From the NCBI GenBank assembly GCA_050186955.1, contig JBFWXZ010000061.1, positions 1 through 15,552 on the forward strand: a stretch of DNA of 15,552 nucleotides, written 5' to 3'. The position numbers were made by a program, and so were the translations under genes. This DNA comes from JACKJP01 sp050186955. GTDB lineage: Bacteria; Pseudomonadota; Alphaproteobacteria; Rhizobiales; Tepidamorphaceae. Shown piece by piece: positions 7,265 to 13,437 of this stretch. Every line of letters starts with the position of its first letter. Position 1 is the first letter of the stretch. The notes under the pieces are model-generated. The model was not told where the DNA came from. It ran no database searches and saw nothing but the letters and a program-made list of their open reading frames with translations.

Positions 7265-8374
7265 CTACTGGACGTTGGCGCCGACCACGCTGTCCCACTG
7301 GCCGGTGATGACCTGCTTGGCGGCGTCCTGCTCCTCGAGCGTCGGGAACACGGCCTTCTCATAGGCCTCCGCCGGCGGCAGCCGGTCGAGCATCTCCTTC
7401 GGAACCTTGCCGTTCTTGGCGAGGTCGTTGAAGCGGATCGGGTGGCAGTAGCCCTTCAGCCAACCGAGCTGCCCCTCGTCGGAATAGAGATATTCCATCC
7501 ACAGCTTGGCGGCGTTGGGATGCGGCGCATAGGCGCTGATCGCCTGCACGTAGACGCCGGCGACGACGCCCGACTTCGGCACCACGACCTCGATCGGCGG
7601 ATTGCCGTTCAGCGCGTCGCGGCCCGACAGCGCGTTGTAGTCCCACCAGATGACGACCGGCGTGGCGCCCTGCGCCAGCGTGCCGGACTTGCCGATCACC
7701 GGCACGAAGTTGCCCGCCTTGTTGAGCTCGGCGAAGAATTTGAGCCCGGCCTCGCCGGCGTCCTTGCCAGCCGCCGCGCCGCTCGCCATGCCCGCCGCCT
7801 GGACGCCGAGGATCGCCTGGTTGGAGGCGCGCGGATCGCCCGCCAGCGCCACCGAATTGGCGAATTCCGGCTTCTGCAGATCGGCCCAGTCGGCCGGTAG
7901 GTCCTTGACGATGTCGGTGTTCACGGCGAAGGACAGCACGCCGTAATAGTCGCCGTACCAGTGGCCGTCGGCGTCCTTGACGTTGTCGGGGATCGTGTCC
8001 CAGGTCGAGACCTTGTAGGGCATGGTCAGGCCCTCGCCCTTGGCCTGCGGGCCGAAGGAGAAGCCGACATCGAGCACGTCGGGGGCCTGCGGGCCCTTGT
8101 TGTCCTTGTTGGCGCGCACCGCCTCCAGCTCGTCGGCCGAGCCGGCGTCGGGGTTGAGCTCGTTGACGGTGATCTCGGGATATTTCGCCTTGAAGCCGGC
8201 GATCACGTCGCCATAGCCGCACCAGTCATGCGGCAGGGCGATGACGGTCAGTTGCCCTTCCGCCTTCGCCGCGGCCACCAGCTCGTCCATCGACGCGGCC
8301 ATTGCCGCGCCCGAAATCGCGGTGCCGGCCAGCAGGCCGGCCACCAGGCCGATCACACGCTTGGTCTGTGACAT
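7265..8374 (-). CDS. ABC importer periplasmic substrate-binding protein
   Basis: Periplasmic binding protein (369 aa), first gene of the importer operon. It has a Sec signal peptide: basic MSQTKR, a hydrophobic core to about residue 22 and a probable cut after AMA at residue 26. The mature protein resembles the spermidine/putrescine-iron-phosphonate binding-protein group: LTVIALPHDW opening, the PDVLDVGFSFG segment (99-108), YGDYYGVLSFAVNTD (140-154) and PVVIWWDYNALS (239-250). Aromatics W139, W243, W244 and Y246 could line the ligand pocket. I see two cysteines in the mature chain, C52 and C310. The ATG at 8374 is preceded by GGGAAGG. The ligand (polyamine, iron chelate, aminophosphonate or other) cannot be decided from sequence. 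A dyad 56-71 bases upstream may control the operon. Confidence 0.93.
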   Translation of the reverse strand: MSQTKRVIGLVAGLLAGTAISGAAMAASMDELVAAAKAEGQLTVIALPHDWCGYGDVIAGFKAKYPEITVNELNPDAGSADELEAVRANKDNKGPQAPDVLDVGFSFGPQAKGEGLTMPYKVSTWDTIPDNVKDADGHWYGDYYGVLSFAVNTDIVKDLPADWADLQKPEFANSVALAGDPRASNQAILGVQAAGMASGAAAGKDAGEAGLKFFAELNKAGNFVPVIGKSGTLAQGATPVVIWWDYNALSGRDALNGNPPIEVVVPKSGVVAGVYVQAISAYAPHPNAAKLWMEYLYSDEGQLGWLKGYCHPIRFNDLAKNGKVPKEMLDRLPPAEAYEKAVFPTLEEQDAAKQVITGQWDSVVGANVQ

Positions 8375-8429
8375 GTCGGATTACCTTCCCTCTATCGTTG
8401 AGCCGCGTGTTCGATGCGGCCGTTCCCAT

Positions 8430-8445
8430 TTGCATGGAATTGCAA
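8430..8445. promoter_or_regulatory. Operator-like dyad upstream of the ABC operon
   Basis: TTGCATGGAATTGCAA is a perfect inverted repeat of TTGCA/TGCAA with 6 bases between, 56-71 bases before the binding-protein start. The size and position suit a dimeric repressor or activator of the importer operon; LacI- and GntR-family sites can look similar. No regulator gene is adjacent, and I found no clear -35/-10 pair next to it. Confidence 0.4.
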
Positions 8446-8512
8446 CACTGCCGTGAAAGGTCTCGTCGCGGCGCGAGTCGTTCAAAGGAAGACGTTTTCC
8501 GGCGCGGTCGAA

Positions 8513-8530
8513 CCCGCTCGCCGGAGCGGG
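8513..8530 (-). terminator. Hairpin downstream of CYTH gene
   Basis: CCCGCTC and GAGCGGG form a 7-bp stem with a GCCG loop, about 70 bases beyond the CYTH stop and about 140 bases before the ABC operon start. There is no U-run after it on the minus strand (TTCGACC follows). It could be a weak or factor-assisted terminator for the CHAD-CYTH transcript. The rest of the 8375-8598 gap holds nothing else I can identify. Confidence 0.3.
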
Positions 8531-8598
8531 CCCGGACCCTGCCTGCGGTCACGATAGCCCCGTTGGAGCCGGTGCGGTAGGGGATTCCTGACGCCGCC

Positions 8599-9057
8599 TC
8601 AGCCCGCCGCCGCGAGCGTCGAATTGTAGTAGTCGCGGTCGCCGCTGACCTCGCGCCCGAGCCAGGCCGGCCGCTCGAAGGCGCTGTCTTCCTCGGGAAG
8701 CTCGATCTCGGCGATGACCAGCCCCTCATGGGCGCCGGAGAAGACGTCGATCTCCCAGTCGAGTCCGCCGCCGGCGGGAAGGACGTGGCGGATCTTCTCG
8801 ATCGTCGCCCCGGTCTTCAGCGCCTCCAGCGCCTCGGCGTCGGCGAGCGGTATCGCGTATTCGAACTCGGCGCGCCGGGTCGCCGCCCGCGCGCTCTTGA
8901 TGGTCAGCAGCGCCCGCTCGCCGCCGACGATGCGCACCCGCACCGAGGCGCTGCCGCTGCGCGAAAGGTAGAACTGGCGGATCGCCAGGCGGCGTTCCAC
9001 CGCCGGCATCCAGCCATCGCTCGCGACAAGGAATTTGCGTTCGGTTTCACCGGCCAT
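8599..9057 (-). CDS. CYTH-domain triphosphate-binding protein
   Basis: A 152-residue single-domain CYTH protein (the tunnel fold of CyaB-type adenylate cyclases, thiamine triphosphatases and inorganic triphosphatases). The key charged residues are present: ExExK as E4, E6 and K8 (ETERK), R40 and R42 (VRVR), K54 (LTIK), E64 and E66 (EFE), K88 and R90, D104 (WEIDVF), and E117 and E119 (AEIEL). It is therefore probably an active, metal-dependent triphosphate or polyphosphate enzyme in the cytoplasm. The ATG at 9057 puts the ExExK motif at the N-terminus, as in the family, and has AGGTG upstream; an in-frame GTG at 9063 adds only two residues. It follows the CHAD gene by 45 bases in the same direction. 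Which triphosphate it uses is not visible. Confidence 0.92.
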   Translation of the reverse strand: MAGETERKFLVASDGWMPAVERRLAIRQFYLSRSGSASVRVRIVGGERALLTIKSARAATRRAEFEYAIPLADAEALEALKTGATIEKIRHVLPAGGGLDWEIDVFSGAHEGLVIAEIELPEEDSAFERPAWLGREVSGDRDYYNSTLAAAG

Positions 9058-9102
9058 CCGCACCTGTCTATGTCGGCTGGATTACGCGCGTATGACAGCC
9101 GC

Positions 9103-10032
9103 TCAGGCCGCCAGCGCGGGCTTTTTCTCGTCCCGGCCGCCACGCCAGCTCTGCCAGTAGGCGCCCCAGCGCCTGGCCAGTGCGCCCGGCTTCTCCGCGA
9201 ACAGCCTGTCGCCCTGCTCGAAGGCCGAGCGGTCCAGCGCCTGCTGCCGCTTGCGCGCCAGCGCGGCGAAGGCGGCGGCCGTCGCCGGCTCGCCGAAGGC
9301 GGCGGGCTCGGCGATCACCGCCTCGATCAGCATGTCGAGGTCGCGATGCGCGCCGAGCGCCTCGGCGAGCGTGTCGGCGGCGGCGACATGCGCCTTGAGC
9401 GGGCCGGGCCATGCCGGCGCCAGCAGCCGCGAATGGTGCCAGTGATACTTCACCTGCTTGCGCCATTCGTGGAAGTCGTCGATGCGCTGCGACTTGCGCG
9501 CCGCGTTCATCGCCTTGCGGCCGCGCCGGTAGATCGCGCCGGCGCCCTCGCCGAGCAGGCTCCAGCCGGTTCCCGTCAGCTTCCAGCCGGCCGCCTGGCG
9601 TTTCAGCCGGCGCATCGCGGCACCGAAGTCGGCGAGCCGCGCGGCGCTGTCGAAGCGCGCCTCCGCATCGTCGCGGCGGCGCTGCAGCTCGAGCCGCACC
9701 GGCGCGAAGCGGCCGCTCTCGAAGGCGTCGGGCATCGCCGCCGCGAGCCCGTCGAAGGCCTCGATCTGTGCTTCCCCGTCGCGCAGCGCGGAGAGGATGC
9801 GCGCGGCGTCGCGCACCGCGGCGTTGGCCTTGCGGTACTGGGCGAAGCCCGGGCGCGCCATGCGGAACAGCCCGCGCAGCGCCTTGCAGCGCTTGCGCAC
9901 GCCGTGGATCGTCACGTGCGGATCGGCGCCCGCGTCGGAGGCCTCGGCGATCGCCGCCTCGATCTGCTCCAGCGCGATGCGGCGGAACCCGTCCTCGACG
10001 CTCTTGTCGTCCTGCTTGAAGCGAAAACCCAT
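9103..10032 (-). CDS. CHAD-domain protein (polyphosphate-associated)
   Basis: A helical CHAD-domain protein (309 aa). CHAD domains bind polyphosphate through conserved His, Arg and Lys residues. The two internal half-repeats can be seen: VTIHGVRKRCKALR (40-53) and FHEWRKQVKYHWHH (187-200), then LGAHRDLDMLI (226-236). The protein is strongly basic. The ATG at 10032 has GGGAAGAG upstream; the frame is open to 10089, but the added 19 residues look unconserved. It is followed after 45 bases by the CYTH gene. In many bacteria CYTH and CHAD form one protein, so the separate genes probably work together on polyphosphate or a related triphosphate, perhaps with CHAD holding the polymer. That partnership is inferred. 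Confidence 0.9.
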   Translation of the reverse strand: MGFRFKQDDKSVEDGFRRIALEQIEAAIAEASDAGADPHVTIHGVRKRCKALRGLFRMARPGFAQYRKANAAVRDAARILSALRDGEAQIEAFDGLAAAMPDAFESGRFAPVRLELQRRRDDAEARFDSAARLADFGAAMRRLKRQAAGWKLTGTGWSLLGEGAGAIYRRGRKAMNAARKSQRIDDFHEWRKQVKYHWHHSRLLAPAWPGPLKAHVAAADTLAEALGAHRDLDMLIEAVIAEPAAFGEPATAAAFAALARKRQQALDRSAFEQGDRLFAEKPGALARRWGAYWQSWRGGRDEKKPALAA

Positions 10033-10076
10033 CACGCTCTTCCCGGCACTCGCCACCGGCGCCGCCGGAAGCAGAC

Positions 10077-10098
10077 GCCCGCCCAACAAACGGCGGGC
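10077..10098. other. Hairpin in the CHAD upstream region
   Basis: GCCCGCC (10077-10083) pairs with GGCGGGC (10092-10098) around an 8-base loop, 45 bases upstream of the CHAD start. On the minus strand it would lie in the CHAD leader mRNA. It may be a regulatory leader structure or incidental. Confidence 0.3.
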
Positions 10099-10125
10099 AT
10101 CCTAGAGCGGTTCACGGTTTGGGGG

Positions 10126-10139
10126 AAACAATTCTGTTT
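10126..10139. promoter_or_regulatory. Operator-like dyad in the CHAD/fusion-gene divergent region
   Basis: AAACA-ATTC-TGTTT is a short perfect dyad. With flanks it is nearly GGAAACA/TGTTTTCC. It is AT-rich relative to its surroundings, which suits a control region, and lies 48 bases before the fusion-gene start and 94 bases before the CHAD start. Just before it is TAGAGCGGTTC (10104-10114), which resembles half of the GAGC...GCTC palindromes scattered in Hyphomicrobiales genomes. No clear promoter boxes were found. Confidence 0.3.
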
Positions 10140-10186
10140 TCCGGCCGGCGAGGCGGTAGTGTCGGCGGGAAGGAAGCGGGGGCGCG

Positions 10187-12427
10187 ATGCAACGGCGACG
10201 GGTCGTCATTCTCGACTGCAACCATCGCGAGGACGCGCCGCACGTCGTCTTCGTGGCGATGCGCGAACGGCTCGCCGAGGAGGGCGTCGACCTCGTCGTC
10301 GACAATCGCTGGTCCGCCGACTACGCGGCCGCCGAGCTGATCGTCGGCGCCGATCCGCTGCCCGACGCGCCGGAACTCCTCGACTGCCGCATCCTCGGCC
10401 AGCGCACCCTCAACCGCCGCACCCGCCTCGATGTCGCCGCCACCTGCGGCGCGCCCGTCGCGCCCTTCGGCGGCCCAACCGGCGATGCCGGCCTGGACGC
10501 GCTGGCGGCGGAATGGGGCGGCGGCCTCGCGGTGCTGAAATACGACTGGTCGGCGCGCCGCAACGGCGTCTTCCTGTGGCCGCTCGACGCGGGGAAGCGC
10601 CGACCTTTCCCGGCGGATTTCGATCCCTCCCGCGACGTCTTCATGGCCTTCCAGGAGGGCGACCCCGGCACCTACAAGATCGACACCTTCGCCGGGGTGA
10701 TCCTCAACGCCTACATCCTGCCGACAAGCGACATGCGCGAGCCGGCCTGGCACGCGATCCGCGAGCGCAAGCATTTCCCCTTCGAGCCGCCGCCCGATCT
10801 CGCCGCCGACATCCGCCGCGTCAGCCGCGAGCTCCTGCGGCACGGCGCCGGCTATGCGAGCTTCGACACCATGCTGTCGGGCGGCGTCTTCCGCATCATC
10901 GAGATGAACACCTGCGGCGTCGGCACCGCGCCGTGGGACGACTGGCCGGAGACCTATGCGGAGAACTATGCCGCCGGCATCCTCGCCGCCCTCGCCGATC
11001 TTGACGCCGTCCCCCGCTATCGCGAGCTGCGCGAACAGGCGCTGGCGCTCGGCAATGACGAGCAGGCGGTGACCCTGCCGCGCCGCGATCCCGCCGCCGA
11101 CGCGGCGCCGCGGCCGCGCGGCATCGCGCCGGAGCTGGAATTCCTGCAGACGCTCGCCGGGACGGAATCGGTCTCCGCCGCCGAGATGGAGGACTTCACC
11201 GCCGGGCCGACAGCCGCCCTGCTGCGCAACGCCCGCGACCATTCGCCCTTCTATGCCGGCCGCCTCGACGCGGTGGTCGGGAGCGACGGCGCGGTCGATC
11301 TCGGCCGCTGGGACGAGATCGCGCTGCTGACGCGCGACGATGTCGCGCTCAGGCGGCAGGACCTGCTGGCGCGCCGCATGCCGCCGGTCCACGGCAGCAT
11401 CGCCCATCTCTTCACCGCGGGCACCGCGCATCCGCCGATGACGGTGTCGCGCTCGCGCTTCTCCACCGCTGCGGCCTCGGTCGCCGGCACCCGCTTCTAC
11501 ACCTGGCACGACATAGCGTTCGCCGGGCCGATGGCGACGATCCGCCGGCCGCAGGTCGTCCGCGAGCGCGCCGACACCGCCTGGGCGCCGCGCTGGATAC
11601 CCGGCGAGCGCGGCGAGGAATACGAGCTTGAATCCTCCGCGCCGGTGCGCGATCAGCTCGAATGGCTGCGGGGCAGGGGGCGCGTCTGGCTGCGCTCGCG
11701 CCCCTCGCTGCTGCAGCAGATGGCATTGGCGGTGCGCGCCGATCCGGCGCTCAAGCCGGAGCTCGCCGGGATCGTCTCGTCGCGCGAGATCCTGACCGCC
11801 GATGTCCGGCGGCTGGCGCGCGAACATCTCGGCCACGAGCCGCTCGACGTCTACTATCTGAGCGAGGCCGAGACGGTCGCCTTCCAGTGCCCGGCCGGCG
11901 CCTGGCACGTCCAAGCCGAGCTGGTGCGGGTCGAGCTGCTGGACGAGGCCGGCAGGCCCTGCCGGCGCGGCGAGACCGGCCGCGTCGTCGTCACGCCGCT
12001 CTACAATCTGGCGATGCCGATGATCCGCTACGACACCGGCGACCTCGCGGTGGCCGGCGATCATTTCGACCGCGCCATGGGCCGCCACTGCCCCTGCGGC
12101 CGGCGGCTGCCGCGTTTCGAGAGGCTGATCGGGCGCGCCCGCAACCTGCTCGACGTCCCGGCGCTGGCCGGCCGCCATCCCGATCTCGACTCGGCGCTGA
12201 TCCACGACCTGTCGGGCGCGCCGCTCTGGCAGTTGCGGCAGGAGGCGCCGCGGCGCTTCGTCCTGGCGCTCGACGCGCCCGGGGAGCCGTCGGCGGATCA
12301 GGCGCGCGCGCTTTCCGATCATGTGAGCCAGCGGCTCGGCATGGATGCGGATGTGACGGTCGTGCGGGAGAGGCTCGCCGGCAAGGCCGGCGTCACGCCC
12401 TTCGAGCCGTTCCTGCGGCTGTTCTGA
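10187..12427 (+). CDS. ATP-grasp / PaaK-like adenylating ligase fusion protein
   Basis: A 746-residue protein that appears to join two different ATP-using ligase domains. Residues 1-285 resemble an ATP-grasp enzyme of the RimK/glutathione-synthetase type: NRRTRLDVAATCGAPVAPF (76-94), LKYDWSARRNGVFL (117-130, nucleotide-binding strand and loop), AFQEGDPGTYKIDTFAG (154-170) and FRIIEMNT (235-242, the metal-binding E and N). Residues 310-746 resemble the PaaK/F390-synthetase/CapK adenylate-forming family: NARDHSPFYAGRL, phosphate loop LFTAGTAHPPMTVSRSR (408-424), YYLSEAE (556-562), GETGRVVVTPL (595-605), IRYDTGD (613-619), CPCGRRLP (635-642) and FERLIGRARN (644-653), with K733 (AGKAG) near the end. 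The ATG at 10187 has AGGAAG upstream. It is divergent from CHAD-CYTH. Such a protein could activate an acid and couple it to an amine; substrate and pathway are unknown. The ATP-grasp assignment rests on my reading of motifs. Confidence 0.8.
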   Translation: MQRRRVVILDCNHREDAPHVVFVAMRERLAEEGVDLVVDNRWSADYAAAELIVGADPLPDAPELLDCRILGQRTLNRRTRLDVAATCGAPVAPFGGPTGDAGLDALAAEWGGGLAVLKYDWSARRNGVFLWPLDAGKRRPFPADFDPSRDVFMAFQEGDPGTYKIDTFAGVILNAYILPTSDMREPAWHAIRERKHFPFEPPPDLAADIRRVSRELLRHGAGYASFDTMLSGGVFRIIEMNTCGVGTAPWDDWPETYAENYAAGILAALADLDAVPRYRELREQALALGNDEQAVTLPRRDPAADAAPRPRGIAPELEFLQTLAGTESVSAAEMEDFTAGPTAALLRNARDHSPFYAGRLDAVVGSDGAVDLGRWDEIALLTRDDVALRRQDLLARRMPPVHGSIAHLFTAGTAHPPMTVSRSRFSTAAASVAGTRFYTWHDIAFAGPMATIRRPQVVRERADTAWAPRWIPGERGEEYELESSAPVRDQLEWLRGRGRVWLRSRPSLLQQMALAVRADPALKPELAGIVSSREILTADVRRLAREHLGHEPLDVYYLSEAETVAFQCPAGAWHVQAELVRVELLDEAGRPCRRGETGRVVVTPLYNLAMPMIRYDTGDLAVAGDHFDRAMGRHCPCGRRLPRFERLIGRARNLLDVPALAGRHPDLDSALIHDLSGAPLWQLRQEAPRRFVLALDAPGEPSADQARALSDHVSQRLGMDADVTVVRERLAGKAGVTPFEPFLRLF

Positions 12428-12430
12428 CGG

Positions 12431-13222
12431 CTACTTGAACTTGCTGAAATGCGTGACGCTCTCCGAGCCGGACGCCGAGCCGTAGAAGTTCTTGCGGCCC
12501 GACCGGTCGCACATGATCAGCGTCGCGCATTCCGCGCCGCCGGCGACGCGCAGGCCGATCCGGAAGCCGACATCGCCGTCGGTCGGGATGTAGACATTGC
12601 CGGTGAACGACAGCAGGTAGCCGCCGGAGGCGTTCGCGTTGATCGACTGCGGCGCGTATTCGAAGCCGAGATTGAAGGTCTCCAGCTCCAGCCCGCGCGC
12701 GAAGCTCGCCGAGAGCTTCAGATTGTCGTTCGCATAGTAGCTGGCGCCGAGGCTCACCCACAGCTCGTCATTGTCCTGCAGGAAGTGGTCGTGCGCGTGC
12801 TGCACGCCGATCGAGCCGCCCAGCGTCACCACCGGCAGGTAGTATTCGGCCTCGAAGGCGTAGGTGCTGATCGAGGGGCGCTGCTGGAAGCCGTTGTCGC
12901 CGAAGGAGGTATGCGAATAGAAGAAGCCGATCTCGCCCATCTCGTTGCGGTAGTAGAAGCCGGCGCCGAAATGCGTCGAGGCGTCGCCCTCGCCGAAGCC
13001 GATGGCGCCCTGCGCGTGCACCCCGATCCCGTTCGAGAACTGCACGTTGACGCTGCCGACGGGGGAGGCGCGGAAGGCGTCCTCGGTGACGCCGCCATAG
13101 AAGACCAGGTCGCCGGTGACCCGCGGATCGTGCCACCACTCGTCCGCATGCGCCGGCCCGAGCGTCATCCATGACAGCGTGCAGGTCAGCGCGGTGGTGA
13201 TCGTGAATGACCGCTTGTACAT
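12431..13222 (-). CDS. Secreted, probable outer-membrane beta-barrel protein of unknown function
   Basis: A 263-residue protein with a clear Sec signal peptide (MYKRSF, hydrophobic core, probable cut after AHA at residue 26). The mature part is rich in alternating polar/hydrophobic and aromatic stretches such as FGAGFYYRNEMGEIGFFYSH, EAEYYLPVVTLGGSIGV and GGYLLSFTGNVYIP, which fit transmembrane beta strands of a small porin-like barrel. Two cysteines (C232, C238) could form a small disulfide loop near the end. The last residue is Lys after HFSKF, not the usual terminal Phe, which weakens a classical barrel assignment. The ATG at 13222 has a G-rich ribosome site. Its stop lies 3 bases from the stop of the convergent fusion gene. 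I recognise no family. Confidence 0.75.
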   Translation of the reverse strand: MYKRSFTITTALTCTLSWMTLGPAHADEWWHDPRVTGDLVFYGGVTEDAFRASPVGSVNVQFSNGIGVHAQGAIGFGEGDASTHFGAGFYYRNEMGEIGFFYSHTSFGDNGFQQRPSISTYAFEAEYYLPVVTLGGSIGVQHAHDHFLQDNDELWVSLGASYYANDNLKLSASFARGLELETFNLGFEYAPQSINANASGGYLLSFTGNVYIPTDGDVGFRIGLRVAGGAECATLIMCDRSGRKNFYGSASGSESVTHFSKFK

Positions 13223-13282
13223 GAGTGCCCCCCGGCATCGGTTCCGATATTTGGGCGGCATCTTGCGGGGGTACGACCCGTG

Positions 13283-13301
13283 GCGCAAGCGTAAGTTGCG
13301 C
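13283..13301. promoter_or_regulatory. Dyad upstream of the barrel-protein gene
   Basis: GCGCAA and TTGCGC form an inverted repeat 7 bases apart, 61-79 bases before the start at 13222. It could be an operator. A weak promoter-like pair on the minus strand (TTGCGC, 17 bases, CAAGAT) starts within its neighbourhood, but matches consensus only about half the time. Confidence 0.25.
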
Positions 13302-13400
13302 GGCCTGCGGCGTACTTCACAGCCTGCGGGGAAGCCTCCCGACCCGATTTCCCCGACGTCAACCCGACCATGCCCGGCCGCTTTCCGGGTATCCGCGCCG

Positions 13401-13418
13401 GATTCCGCCTTTGGAATC
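13401..13418 (-). terminator. Small hairpin after the GMC gene
   Basis: GATTCC and GGAATC form a 6-bp stem with a 6-base spacer, 20 bases beyond the GMC stop. No U-run follows on the minus strand (CGGCGCGG follows). Position suggests a weak terminator; the structure alone is not decisive. Confidence 0.25.
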
Positions 13419-13437
13419 AACGTACCGGTTGCGAATC

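Noticed and set aside
8728..11004. 758-codon open frame on the plus strand across CYTH, CHAD and the fusion gene
   Set aside because: It runs opposite two well-supported genes and out of frame with a third, and its product is low-complexity and Arg-rich.
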